Assembly: GCA_958347955.1 (NCBI GenBank)
Contig: CATVXH010000010.1
Location: forward strand, 1-64,000
Reading direction: 5' to 3'
DNA: 64,000 nucleotides
From: an uncultured Sutterella sp.
GTDB lineage: Bacteria; Pseudomonadota; Gammaproteobacteria; Burkholderiales; Burkholderiaceae_F
The position numbers and the translations under genes are program-made. The notes beneath the pieces are model-generated. The model made no database searches and had not been told where the DNA came from. It saw only the letters and a program-made list of their open reading frames with translations. Within the stretch, counting starts at the first letter, position 1, and every line of letters begins with the position of its first letter. Positions 17,338-26,005 of this stretch are shown here, one piece after another.

Positions 17338-17361
17338 CTTCTTTTCTCTTTCGTATATAAT
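17331..17361 (+). promoter_or_regulatory. Sigma-70-like promoter of tRNA-Leu
   Basis: TTGGCA at 17331-17336 and TATAAT at 17356-17361 are separated by 19 bases, with the tRNA starting 38 bases past the -10. The -35 element overlaps the proposed rnr start codon on the other strand, so tRNA-Leu and rnr are divergent with overlapping control regions. Confidence 0.6.
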
Positions 17362-17399
17362 TGCGAATCTCTGTTTCAGGTTTTCACCATAAACAGCCT

Positions 17400-17484
17400 G
17401 CCCGGGTGGCGAAATTGGTAGACGCACCAGCTTCAGGTGCTGGCGCTGCGAGGCGTATCGGTTCGAGTCCGATCCCGGGCACCA
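17400..17484 (+). tRNA. tRNA-Leu (anticodon CAG)
   Basis: An 85-base tRNA with encoded CCA. The acceptor stem GCCCGGG (17400-17406) pairs with CCCGGGC (17474-17480), followed by discriminator A and CCA. The anticodon stem CCAGC/GCTGG encloses the loop TTCAGGT, giving CAG. A long variable arm precedes the GGTTCGAGTCC T-arm, as expected for class II leucine tRNAs. It reads CUG codons. Confidence 0.97.
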
Positions 17485-17485
17485 A

Positions 17486-17535
17486 AAACGCTTAAATAAT
17501 CAATAAGCTTAATTGGTTATTTAAGCGTTTTTTAT
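17486..17535 (+). terminator. Terminator after tRNA-Leu
   Basis: AAAACGCTTAAATAA pairs with TTATTTAAGCGTTTT across a 17-base loop, and the hairpin ends in a run of six T. It begins right after the CCA end of the tRNA. Confidence 0.9.
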
Positions 17536-17758
17536 TGCCCCACACTTATATCAGTCCTGTCAATCGCGCCGCCTTTAGTATATCGAAGAATTTTGATTTT
17601 CCGATGAAATATTTTGAATCTGTTTTTCTCAATCGGGAAAATCGTTTCAATTTGATGAAATCCATTTCTTAAGTCTGATCAAAGTTAAAAATTATTTTAA
17701 TATCATTTAAATATTGAACAAATATTAACATTAAATTAAAACAATATTTATTCAATAG

Positions 17759-18163
17759 TCAATCATTTCGTATTGAAATAATTTGATGGACTTCGAAAAC
17801 CGCGGGATAGTCTTTGGCAAAACCGTCTTTAGCCTTTCCGGTATTTTCCACGAGCAAAGAAGCCTCAAGTGGTGTGCCGTTTTTGATTTGACCCGTGACG
17901 GAATCGTAGCGCTCATAAAGTTCACCGGTTTTATCAACGACCCAATATGACTGAGAACACCCCTCGGGCTTAAAAGCCCGCACCTCATGACCGATAATCA
18001 ATGTTCCCTGAATTACAGCCCGATCACCCTCGGCCAAAAAACAAGCGTTTAATCCTGACTTACCGAGGGATTGTGTTTTGACATTTGAAGATTCTGGCGC
18101 GGCGCAACCGAAAAGCATTGTTGCAAACGCGATGGCGAAAATCGAGGCAACTGTTTTTTTCAT
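17759..18163 (-). CDS. Small lipoprotein with NlpE C-terminal/OB-like fold, unknown role
   Basis: A 134-residue lipoprotein. The start is set at ATG 18163, where a clear signal peptide begins and ends in the lipobox LFGC (Cys20); an upstream in-frame extension to 18217 would put 18 unlikely residues ahead of it. The mature part contains AVIQGTLIIGHEVRAF, then an isolated cysteine, SYWVVDKTGELYERYD and a C-terminal VFEVHQIISI. This resembles the OB-like domain of NlpE-related lipoproteins, which is a family impression and not a firm assignment. It appears monocistronic; the downstream 17536-17758 stretch is very AT-rich and holds nothing I recognise. Confidence 0.7.
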   Translation of the reverse strand: MKKTVASIFAIAFATMLFGCAAPESSNVKTQSLGKSGLNACFLAEGDRAVIQGTLIIGHEVRAFKPEGCSQSYWVVDKTGELYERYDSVTGQIKNGTPLEASLLVENTGKAKDGFAKDYPAVFEVHQIISIRND

Positions 18164-18237
18164 AAATCGGTCCAAAAGTTTCTCTCTAATTAATAATGAT
18201 TTTAGAGCGAGAAACACAACCGATATGAAAACAATTG

Positions 18238-19212
18238 TTAGCCTTCTCTTTTTTCTTTTCTGTGCCGCTCGAGCACCTCAAGCTGCTTTTGCTGAATGGC
18301 GGCCTGCTCCTTAGCGCTGACGCTGTGCGTCACCAAGTACACGCCAATGAAAATCAAAAGCACGGCCACGCCCTTTTCCCAAGAGATGGCGTCAAGCCCC
18401 ATGGCCACGGCGGCGAGACAACCAGCAACCGGCTGAACATAGTTATACATGGCGGCAACAGTCGGTTTGAGGTTGCGCTGCCCGATCACAATCAGCAGGT
18501 AGGAAAGAAACGTGCCGCCGATAACCACATAGGCGGCGCCCAACCATTCGTTAACGCTCACCGTCGCCCATTCGGTCTGTGTCAGCGCGGGGATTGAAAA
18601 CGGCAACACGCATAAAGAGGCGAAGGTGAACATCCACTTCATCGTGGTGAACAGGTTATATCGGGTGACCAGATCTTTAAACTTCACGACATAAAGCGCG
18701 AAACTCAACTGGGCGCTTGCGACCAGAAGGTCGCCCCAAATATTGCTTTGCAAGCTCGGGTTTGCGGCGAGCTCAGTTTTCGACATAATCAGCACCAAGG
18801 CGCCGCCCGCCCCCATCATGATGCCGATCAGTTTTTTTAGAGTAATGCGGTCTTTAAGGATCACGGCCGCGAGCACCATGGCCCAAAGCGGCATGGTCGA
18901 AGCCAAAATAGTGGCGTTGCCGGGCGTTGTGAGCCCCACGCCAAACACATAATTGCCCTGATTAAAAATAATGGCAAATAGACTGGCGAAAAATAACCGG
19001 ATCAGATCGCTTTTAGCGACTTTTTCCCGGGGAGTAAAAAAGGAAGCGCACCAAAAAAGAACGGCGGCGCCGAAAATTCTCAAGTCCGTGAGCAGCAGCG
19101 GTGTGATAAGTCCGCCCATCATAGCCGTTTTGGCAATCGGAGCCATCAATCCCCAAATAATGTTGGCGCCGGCCGCGCAGCCGTGACCGGCCAGCAAGCT
19201 GCTCTTTGTCAT
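18238..19212 (-). CDS. EamA/DMT-family transporter
   Basis: A 324-residue inner-membrane protein with about ten hydrophobic helices in two EamA repeats (residues ~10-150 and ~165-300). Features of the family include an early IIWGLMAPIAK helix and NQGNYVFGVGLTTPGNATIL, followed by a charged C-terminal tail of 30 residues. Family members export amino acids, purines or other metabolites; the substrate cannot be read from sequence. It is divergent from a second EamA gene at 19361, the two starts being 148 bases apart. Confidence 0.85.
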   Translation of the reverse strand: MTKSSLLAGHGCAAGANIIWGLMAPIAKTAMMGGLITPLLLTDLRIFGAAVLFWCASFFTPREKVAKSDLIRLFFASLFAIIFNQGNYVFGVGLTTPGNATILASTMPLWAMVLAAVILKDRITLKKLIGIMMGAGGALVLIMSKTELAANPSLQSNIWGDLLVASAQLSFALYVVKFKDLVTRYNLFTTMKWMFTFASLCVLPFSIPALTQTEWATVSVNEWLGAAYVVIGGTFLSYLLIVIGQRNLKPTVAAMYNYVQPVAGCLAAVAMGLDAISWEKGVAVLLIFIGVYLVTHSVSAKEQAAIQQKQLEVLERHRKEKREG

Positions 19213-19360
19213 AATGAACCTTTAAAAAAAGTGCCGCCATTATAGTTCCGAACATACTCCTGACTGCGAAAACGAATACACAAAAACCCTTAGAAAACAC
19301 ATACTCAGGCTTAAGAGGCTTACAATTGGAAAACTTAACTTCAAAGAAAGGATCCTTCTT

Positions 19361-20257
19361 ATGATGAAGCAATCGCTTTGGGCGCTCGCGGCTGCCGCCT
19401 GCTTTTCATTCATGGCGGTTTTTGTCAAACTGTGCAGCGGCCATTTCGGATCCTTGGAACTTGTCTTCTACCGCTCTTTGATCGGTATCGTCACCATCAC
19501 GATGTTTGTGCGTTCCCAAGGGCTCACGCTTCGCACGCAGCATCTGGGCGGTCACATCAAACGCGCCATCCTCGGCACCATATCCGTGGGACTCTGGTTT
19601 TTCACCATCGGTGAAATGCCGCTTGGCACCAATATGACATTGATTTATACGACGCCGCTTTTCATGGCCGCCAATTTCATCATTTTGGCTTTTATTAAAA
19701 AGGAATCCGCCCCGTGGGGCGTGATATTGGCCATTCTTTTCGGTTTCGCGGGCGTCTCCACTGTTTTGCAGCCCACATTTGACGAGGGCTATCTGGTTCC
19801 TGCCCTGATCTGCCTTTTCGTGGCATTTATTGACCTGATCGTTTATTGGCAAATCAAAGAATTGGGCAACCTTAAAGAACCGTCCTGGCGGATCGTTTTT
19901 TATTTCTCCGTGTTTGGCGCCGCCTTTGGCGTGATCGGCAGCTATATTCTAGAAGACGGTATGCACATGCCGACTTTAGAGTCCGGCGCTTACCTCATCG
20001 GCATGGGGATTTGCGCCACGCTCGGACAGATTTGCACCACGCGCTCCTATGCCTACGGCAATATGCTTTTAAGCTCCTGCCTGGGTTTCTCCGCCATCCC
20101 ATTCTCGGCGCTCGTCAGTTTCGCGCTCTTTAGCGAAACCGTTACAATGGTTGGACTCGCGGGCATGGTCATGATTATCATCGCCGGTGTCTGCGCAACG
20201 ATTTACACCAAACGAACGGAAGCGGCCAATAGAGCCCGCGCGGCCTCCGCCTCCTGA
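19361..20257 (+). CDS. EamA/DMT-family transporter (RhaT/YojE-like)
   Basis: A 298-residue protein of ten hydrophobic helices with the first-repeat signature FSFMAVFVKLCSG and YRSLIGIVTI. The ATG at 19361 is preceded by AAGGATCC. It is only distantly similar to the neighbouring EamA protein on the other strand, so the two are probably not a recent duplication. The substrate is unknown. A weak -10-like TACAAT lies at 19321-19326 without a convincing -35. A 114-residue unknown gene follows after 27 bases and may be cotranscribed. Confidence 0.85.
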   Translation: MMKQSLWALAAAACFSFMAVFVKLCSGHFGSLELVFYRSLIGIVTITMFVRSQGLTLRTQHLGGHIKRAILGTISVGLWFFTIGEMPLGTNMTLIYTTPLFMAANFIILAFIKKESAPWGVILAILFGFAGVSTVLQPTFDEGYLVPALICLFVAFIDLIVYWQIKELGNLKEPSWRIVFYFSVFGAAFGVIGSYILEDGMHMPTLESGAYLIGMGICATLGQICTTRSYAYGNMLLSSCLGFSAIPFSALVSFALFSETVTMVGLAGMVMIIIAGVCATIYTKRTEAANRARAASAS

Positions 20258-20284
20258 TTTTTCTTTTTTCCAAGAGGTTTTAAC

Positions 20285-20629
20285 ATGGATAAGAAAGAAC
20301 CCCAAGAAGTTCAAAAAGAACAAGCCGCTCAACAAGAACCCAACGTGTGGGTTTGCGACGCTGTCGGTGTCACGCATTGCGATGTGAGCGACAAGGGCGT
20401 GATTTATACGGTCACCTGGACTGACTTTATGGGTCTGCAACACTCCGCTAAAGTCAAACGCGAAGACTGCTACTTTGATTTCCAAAATGTCTTGAAGACT
20501 TTGGTGAAAGGCGGCTACCGCTACAACACCATGATCGCTCAAGCCCCTGCGATCATTCAGCAACGCCTCACCGCTTTCCGCCCGACACAAGAGAGCGTGA
20601 AAAAGGCGCTTGAAGCCATGAAAAAATAA
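20285..20629 (+). CDS. Unrecognised 114-residue cytosolic protein
   Basis: A Gln/Glu/Lys-rich N-terminal tail (residues 1-20) is followed by a compact segment NVWVCDAVGVTHCDVSDKG with two cysteines 7 residues apart, then IYTVTWTDFMGLQHSAKVKREDCYF and a helical C-terminus ending in lysines. There is no signal peptide or membrane segment. AAGAGG lies upstream of the ATG and a strong terminator follows, so it is likely a real gene; the family is unknown to me. Confidence 0.75.
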   Translation: MDKKEPQEVQKEQAAQQEPNVWVCDAVGVTHCDVSDKGVIYTVTWTDFMGLQHSAKVKREDCYFDFQNVLKTLVKGGYRYNTMIAQAPAIIQQRLTAFRPTQESVKKALEAMKK

Positions 20630-20651
20630 TCTTGAATAGGTTTTCAAGATT

Positions 20652-20684
20652 AAGGCGAAGTCCGTAGCGCTTCGCCTTTTTTTT
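20652..20684 (+). terminator. Terminator after the 114-residue gene
   Basis: AAGGCGAAG (20652-20660) pairs with CTTCGCCTT (20670-20678) and is followed by eight T. A second hairpin, AATCTTGAA with TTCAAGATT, lies directly upstream (20629-20651). Confidence 0.9.
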
Positions 20685-20780
20685 CGTCCGCTTAACGGAT
20701 TTTGCCTAGAAATCGGCCATCAAAAGATCGCCTTACTCATCTATATTGAAGAAATGCAAATGAAAATGAAAGGATGACTG

Positions 20781-21983
20781 ATGAGCGATTCTCTATTTTC
20801 CCGTGTGGACGCGGTGCCCGACGATCCCATTTTGAGCCTAACAGGAAAATTCTTGGCCGATCCGAGAAGTTGTAAAGTCAATCTGGGCGTGGGCATGTAT
20901 TTAAACGAAGACGGTGTCACTCCCGTTTTAGACGTGGTGCGCGAAGCAAAAGAGGCTATTTTAAAAGACCAACAGCCGCACACCTATATCCCTCAAACAG
21001 GCCTTCCCCTTTATGACAGCCTGGTGCAAAAACTTATTTTCGGCTCCGACAGTGAAATTGTCGCAACCAAACGAGCCGTCACCATTCAAACGTTAGGCGG
21101 CACGGGCGCTTTAAAACTCGGCGTTGATCTCATGCGCAGCGCGTGCGCACTGACGCTTGGCGCCACCTCAAAACCCACCTGGACCAATCACAACGACATC
21201 TTGTCCCTTGCGGGCTTTAAGGTAACAGGCTACCGTTATTACAACTCAGAAACAAAGACCGTTGATTTTGAAGCGATGCGGGAGGACTTGCTTGCGCTGC
21301 CCGAGAAAACCCTTGTCATATTGCATGCCTGCTGCCATAACCCGACAGGCTACGATCTTGAGCCGTCTCAATGGGAAGAAGTCATCGAGATTTGCCGCGC
21401 TCGTAACTTGGTGCCTTTTTTAGACATGGCCTACCAAGGTTTTAAAGCTGGACTTGAAGAAGACGCCCAAACAATCCGTCTTTTTGCAAAGTCGGGATTA
21501 AGTTTTCTGGCCGCCTCCTCTTTTTCCAAATCATTTAACCTCTACGGGGAACGCGTCGGCGCTTTGACTGTGGTGACGCAATCTGAAGACGAAGCGCTTC
21601 GCGTAAAAAGTCATTTGAAGCGTTGCGCGAGAGCCAACTACTCCAATCCTCCGTCCTTCGGCGCCCGCATTGTTGAAAGAGTGCTTTCAGACCCGGAGAA
21701 ATTCGCCGCGTGGGAAAAAGAATTGACCTGTATGCGAAACCGTATTTTGAAAATGCGACAAGCCTTGGCCGATGAAATGCTCGCTCTCGGCGCCAAACGC
21801 AATTTCTCTTTTGTCACCCGTCAGGCGGGCATGTTCTCGTTCACCGGCTTTACACCCGAGCAAGTTGACCGACTGGCCGAAGAGTTCGGGATCTACGCGG
21901 TTCGGAACGGACGAATTTGCGTCTGCGGCCTCAATGAACACAATGTGTCTTATGTTGCCAGAAGTTTTACATCGGTCTTGTGA
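20781..21983 (+). CDS. tyrB: Aromatic-amino-acid (aspartate-type) aminotransferase
   Basis: A 400-residue class I, subgroup Ialpha PLP enzyme. The N-terminus FSRVDAVPDDPILSLTG and VNLGVGMYLNEDG are typical of AspC/TyrB, CCHNPTGYDL carries the NPTG motif, and SSFSKSFNLYGERVG holds the PLP-binding lysine. It transfers amino groups between aromatic amino acids or aspartate and 2-oxoglutarate. TyrB and AspC are hard to separate by sequence alone; the tyrB label follows the usual betaproteobacterial annotation. A possible -10 (TATATT, 20742-20747) lies upstream and a terminator follows, so it seems monocistronic. Confidence 0.88.
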   Translation: MSDSLFSRVDAVPDDPILSLTGKFLADPRSCKVNLGVGMYLNEDGVTPVLDVVREAKEAILKDQQPHTYIPQTGLPLYDSLVQKLIFGSDSEIVATKRAVTIQTLGGTGALKLGVDLMRSACALTLGATSKPTWTNHNDILSLAGFKVTGYRYYNSETKTVDFEAMREDLLALPEKTLVILHACCHNPTGYDLEPSQWEEVIEICRARNLVPFLDMAYQGFKAGLEEDAQTIRLFAKSGLSFLAASSFSKSFNLYGERVGALTVVTQSEDEALRVKSHLKRCARANYSNPPSFGARIVERVLSDPEKFAAWEKELTCMRNRILKMRQALADEMLALGAKRNFSFVTRQAGMFSFTGFTPEQVDRLAEEFGIYAVRNGRICVCGLNEHNVSYVARSFTSVL

Positions 21984-22002
21984 ATTTAATTGATAGAAAC
22001 GG

Positions 22003-22036
22003 GGCGATTTTCCGACTCAGGCAAATCGCCCATTTT
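22003..22036 (+). terminator. Terminator of the aminotransferase gene
   Basis: GGGCGATTT (22003-22011) pairs with AAATCGCCC (22023-22031), followed by ATTTTT. Confidence 0.85.
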
Positions 22037-22216
22037 TAGCTTAAATCAAAGTTTGGTTTTCTCGCGAACACCATTATTTAATTTATGTTATCTCCAAAAA
22101 ATCAATGTGTTGGTTTTAGATCAATAGCACATTATTAGGGTTTTCCAGAGCTCTCGGAGAACTTGATGGCTGAGATAAGTTTTGGGAAAATTCCACTACT
22201 CATTAACACAAACTAA

Positions 22217-24679
22217 GTGAGAGATCAAAATGCGATATGCCCCCCCCAGAACACATTTAAAAAAAATTTAGTTGCCCTATCAGTTGTTACGGCGCTGTCT
22301 TTACTGAACACAAATGTTTACGCGGAAGATTTTATCTACAAACTAGGGACACCAGAAGACTATAACCCTTATATTGACGACGTACTGAAGATAGATAATA
22401 GTTTTGACTCAAAAATTTTTGACAATATCGACATTGAATTGACGCCTCCCATTGCGAATGATCGTTACACAGTATCTGTAGCAGATGGGAAATCTTTAAT
22501 TGTCAACGGTGATACCTCAATCAAATTGCATGCTACAACAATTGAATCTGGAGACGATATAGGAACAAATGCGCTTTACGCAGTTGGTGATGATTCGACC
22601 ATTTCTTTAAATGGGAATGTGACTATTATTGATTTCCATGATGTTCCTTCCGAGGATTCCGGTAATACTGTCGGCGCCAATGCGGTTTATGCTAAGGAAA
22701 ATGCCTCAATTAACCTCGGTTCAGAAGGAACTAAAACCGTCGTTTGGGCTCTAGCTGAGAAACCTGATTCCATCAGTGCGAAATTTGGAGGAAAAGTCCA
22801 TATCAAATCAACCCACAATCAAATTGTCGGCAACATTGACACGCTTCAAACAGACTTGGGAACTGCCGGTTCAAGTATTACAGCTAAATTTTCTGGCTCT
22901 GACTCTTTCTGGTTCGGAGACGAACAAACTTTCAGTAATGTGAAGTCAATAGCATTGGGGGACCTTGAAATAGCTTTAGATGGAAAAGATGGTGTCCAGA
23001 AATTGCTTGACAAAAAATTCGGCGAGTTGGACATTCCTGATAATGTGGTTCTTCGTCAACTATTGGACCAGGTAATAGACGGGATAAAGACTACATATGG
23101 TGGGCAATTTGCAGAGAACGTTGAGTTAACTTTTGAAAACGGCGCCCAATGGACCTATTTCGGCGATAGTGAGCTTTTAAAAAAGCCTGTTGGTAATCTC
23201 GGAGAGGTTTCGCTTACTACAATACCCAAAAGAATCAGCTCCATCATATTAAACGGTGGCATAGTTAACCTTTTTGATGAAGACATTCAGAACAAATGGA
23301 AAGAAATCGGTTTATCTGACCTTTGGCCTGAACTAAAAGATGTCAATCACGATCACGACTATGTCCGTATCGGTCACCTCAAAGGCAATGGCGGTATTTT
23401 CCGACTTGATTTGAATTCTGATGATCAATCGAAAAGCGACATGATTTTTATTGAGTCTTTGTCTGCCGGTACTCACTTCATTGAGCCTTACCGTCCTCAA
23501 GATTTAACTTCAGTTTCAGATTCCAACCGCCTGACCTTTGCCTTTACCAGTAAAGATGCCGCCGGTGTTTCCTTCGCCGATAAACAAAACATTTATGGTG
23601 AATCACTTTACGACTATGAGCTTGGCATCAGCTCTGAGGTCATTGATGAAAACAACCGGGAATTGATTGATAAGCTTGAAGAAATCGTTAAAAACAACTA
23701 CGACACTTTTACCGATTTTGACATCAATGATTATTTAAACGGTAGGTATTGGTACATCAACCGCCTGTTAGTGAAGCAGTCCGCCGCCGCTATCGGCATG
23801 CGTTCTGCGGGCTACGCGAGCTACGACGCCGCGGTCAGCATGGACCGTCACGACAGACGACTTCAGGACGCCGTTTTCCAAAACGAAAATAAAGAAGGCC
23901 TTTGGACACGTATCCAATACGGTGAAGTCGGTGCCGAGCATCTCTATAACGCCGATCTCACCACGGTTTATGTTGGTTACGAAACCCCCACTTCCGACAA
24001 CAACCGCTTGGGCGTGAGCTTCGCCTACACCGACGGTAACTCGGATTTCCAAGATCTCAAGGGCTCGGGAGAACTCAAACGCTATGAAGCGTCCGTCTAC
24101 GACACGCTCACTTTCGGTCCCCATTACTTGGACTTCGTTGCCCGATTCGGTCAGGTGGATAACGAATTTAATGTCGTCAATCAAAGCGGCGCCCTGAGCA
24201 CTAGCGGCTCCTTTGATCAAAAGTACGCCGCGGTTTCCGCTGAGTACGGCTACCGTCTCATCGACACCCACAATGTGTTCATCGAACCGCAATTGCAAAT
24301 CCAAGCGGCTTACCTTGACGACTACAGCTACAAGACCGAGCGCAACATGCGGGTGAAAGCTGAAAATGACGTGAGCGTCATCGGCAGAGCGGGATTCAGA
24401 GCCGGCAAATATTTCCGCGCCGCGGATAAAACCGGTGAACTTTATGCCCGGGCGGATGTCCTGCATCAATTCACCGACGGTCAGGATGCAAAATTTAGCG
24501 ACCTTGAAAGCCAAGTCGGTGTTGTCTGGGGTGACAAGGACACTTGGGCGACGTTCGGTGTCGGCGGCTACATGAATTGGAAGGACAACGTTACTGTTCA
24601 ATTGGATGTGGAAAGAACTGCCGGTGGAGAGACAATCGACACATGGCAAGTTTCCGGTCGGTTGAATTACCTCTTCTAA
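22217..24679 (+). CDS. Type Va autotransporter; start possibly phase-variable
   Basis: An 820-residue frame when read from GTG 22217. A signal peptide (KKNLVALSVVTALSLLN, ending VYA) leads into a passenger of about 500 residues with strand-like segments such as DGKSLIVNGDTSIKL. The C-terminal ~300 residues (from about 520) are a beta-barrel domain starting AAAIGMRSAGYAS and KEGLWTRIQYGE and ending in the outer-membrane signature RLNYLF. The GTG has no Shine-Dalgarno sequence; the better ATG at 22230 is out of frame by one base because of the C8 tract, so in the sequenced state the protein may be poorly made or off. The passenger is clearly more AT-rich than the barrel. Passenger function is unknown. 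Confidence 0.85.
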   Translation: MRDQNAICPPQNTFKKNLVALSVVTALSLLNTNVYAEDFIYKLGTPEDYNPYIDDVLKIDNSFDSKIFDNIDIELTPPIANDRYTVSVADGKSLIVNGDTSIKLHATTIESGDDIGTNALYAVGDDSTISLNGNVTIIDFHDVPSEDSGNTVGANAVYAKENASINLGSEGTKTVVWALAEKPDSISAKFGGKVHIKSTHNQIVGNIDTLQTDLGTAGSSITAKFSGSDSFWFGDEQTFSNVKSIALGDLEIALDGKDGVQKLLDKKFGELDIPDNVVLRQLLDQVIDGIKTTYGGQFAENVELTFENGAQWTYFGDSELLKKPVGNLGEVSLTTIPKRISSIILNGGIVNLFDEDIQNKWKEIGLSDLWPELKDVNHDHDYVRIGHLKGNGGIFRLDLNSDDQSKSDMIFIESLSAGTHFIEPYRPQDLTSVSDSNRLTFAFTSKDAAGVSFADKQNIYGESLYDYELGISSEVIDENNRELIDKLEEIVKNNYDTFTDFDINDYLNGRYWYINRLLVKQSAAAIGMRSAGYASYDAAVSMDRHDRRLQDAVFQNENKEGLWTRIQYGEVGAEHLYNADLTTVYVGYETPTSDNNRLGVSFAYTDGNSDFQDLKGSGELKRYEASVYDTLTFGPHYLDFVARFGQVDNEFNVVNQSGALSTSGSFDQKYAAVSAEYGYRLIDTHNVFIEPQLQIQAAYLDDYSYKTERNMRVKAENDVSVIGRAGFRAGKYFRAADKTGELYARADVLHQFTDGQDAKFSDLESQVGVVWGDKDTWATFGVGGYMNWKDNVTVQLDVERTAGGETIDTWQVSGRLNYLF
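22240..22247 (+). repeat. C8 homopolymer at the autotransporter start (possible phase-variation tract)
   Basis: Eight consecutive C lie four codons after ATG 22230. That ATG has a GAGAG element at good spacing but at C8 reads 13 codons to a TAG at 22269. One extra C (C9) would join it to the autotransporter frame and give MRYAPPQNTFKKN followed by the hydrophobic signal core. A run of eight A follows at 22259-22266, a second slippage-prone site. Confidence 0.7.
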
Positions 24680-24698
24680 TTACTGTCTGTCGACAATG

Positions 24699-24733
24699 GG
24701 CGGCAAGTCTTCAAACGGCTTGCCGCCTTTTTT
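24699..24733 (+). terminator. Terminator of the autotransporter gene
   Basis: GGCGGCAAG (24699-24707) pairs with CTTGCCGCC (24719-24727) and is followed by six T. Confidence 0.93.
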
Positions 24734-25102
24734 CAGAACCGAAAAGTCATTATTACTACATTGTTTTTAATACCTGACCCTGATGGCTTTCTGGAAAGTA
24801 TCTTATCTCTGGGATTAACTCCGGATTGCACTTGGTGTAGCTCGGCTCACACCACGGCGGATTAAAATTTTTGCTCTTATTCCAACTTTAAAAAATAGCA
24901 AGCTTTTTCTTCCTCCTGTATCTAGTGACCTTTATACTTCCGGAGTTTCCAACTTTTCGACTTCATTCTGGATCTGAAGTTCGTCAGAAATTGAGAAAAA
25001 GCGGTTTGAAATCCGTTGAATGCCCTCAGAAATCTCCATAGGTCCCGCTTTCTGGGTTAAAATTAGCCTCTGTTTTGATGATTGATTTTTAAGAGATTTT
25101 CA
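24734..25102. other. Gene-free stretch between autotransporter and prmB
   Basis: About 370 bases with stops in all frames and no recognisable RNA. A TAAAAT (25058-25063) could be the -10 of the prmB promoter, but no matching -35 was seen. The composition is more AT-rich than the flanking housekeeping genes, like the autotransporter passenger. I see nothing else in it. Confidence 0.5.
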
Positions 25103-26005
25103 ATGATTACCGATAATGACGTTCATCAGTGCCGTCTGCAAACCATCCGTGATGTCATCCGTTACGCGATGACTCAGTTTGAAACCCATGATATTTTCTG
25201 CGGACACGGTTGCGCGAACACCTACGAAGAAGCTTATTTTCTTGTTCTGCGTTCTCTGAAACTGAATTTTGAAGACTCCGACCGTTTCTGGGACGCCCGT
25301 GTCTCCAATGCCGAATTGAAGATGCTTCTTGAACGCATTGAAAAGCGCGCTGTCGAAAAAGTGCCCACACCTTATCTTCTGAAAGAAGCCTGGCTGATTG
25401 ATCACCCCTTTTACTGTGATGAGCGCGTGTTGATTCCCCGCTCCTACATCGCCGAACTCCTAAAAGATGAGTTGGCCCCTTGGGTGTCCAACCCCGACAA
25501 TGTCACGAGTGTGCTTGATCTTTGCACGGGATCGGCCTGCCTTGGAATCATTGCGGCCGAAGTGTTCCCCAATGCCAAAGTGGATTGCGTGGATATCAGC
25601 AAGGACGCTCTTGAAGTCGCCAAAATCAATGTGCAGCGCTACGGCATGCAGGATCGCATTGAACTCATTGAAAGCGACCTGTTTAACAATTTAGGCGATC
25701 GTCAATACGATGTCATTATCAGCAATCCTCCGTACGTGACTCAGGAAGCCATGGACAATCTGCCCGGAGAATACCGCCATGAACCCGCCCTTGCTTTAGG
25801 GGCCGGTGACGACGGTCTTGACATTGTCCGGCGCCTAATGACCGACTCCAAAGCTCACCTTACCAACCGCGGTGTCTTGGTGGTTGAAGTGGGCGACGGC
25901 AGAGAAGCTTGTGAGGCGGCTTATCCCAAGGTGCCATTTACGTGGCTAGCCACCGAGAACGAAGATGCCATGGTCTACCTTTTGCGAAAGGATGAACTTC
26001 CGTAA
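25103..26005 (+). CDS. prmB: 50S ribosomal protein L3 glutamine N5-methyltransferase PrmB
   Basis: A 300-residue SAM-dependent methyltransferase of the HemK/PrmB family. The SAM motif VLDLCTGSACLGI and the substrate-glutamine motif NPPY (ISNPPYVTQEAM) are intact, and the long N-terminal helical domain with an early YAMTQFETHDIFCGHG segment is typical of PrmB rather than PrmC. ATG 25103 with AAGAG upstream is preferred to the in-frame TTG at 25082. Its TAA shares a base with the yheS ATG, so the two are coupled. Confidence 0.93.
   Translation: MITDNDVHQCRLQTIRDVIRYAMTQFETHDIFCGHGCANTYEEAYFLVLRSLKLNFEDSDRFWDARVSNAELKMLLERIEKRAVEKVPTPYLLKEAWLIDHPFYCDERVLIPRSYIAELLKDELAPWVSNPDNVTSVLDLCTGSACLGIIAAEVFPNAKVDCVDISKDALEVAKINVQRYGMQDRIELIESDLFNNLGDRQYDVIISNPPYVTQEAMDNLPGEYRHEPALALGAGDDGLDIVRRLMTDSKAHLTNRGVLVVEVGDGREACEAAYPKVPFTWLATENEDAMVYLLRKDELP

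Noticed and set aside
17337..17427. Extending rnr to GTG 17427
   Set aside because: It would begin inside tRNA-Leu and use 30 extra residues without similarity to RNase R.
23768..24649. Long open frame on the minus strand opposite the autotransporter barrel
   Set aside because: It mirrors the G/C-biased codons of the barrel, has no ribosome site and looks like no family; it is an antisense shadow.
25082..25102. TTG upstream start for prmB
   Set aside because: The ATG at 25103 has an AAGAG element and gives the usual PrmB N-terminus.
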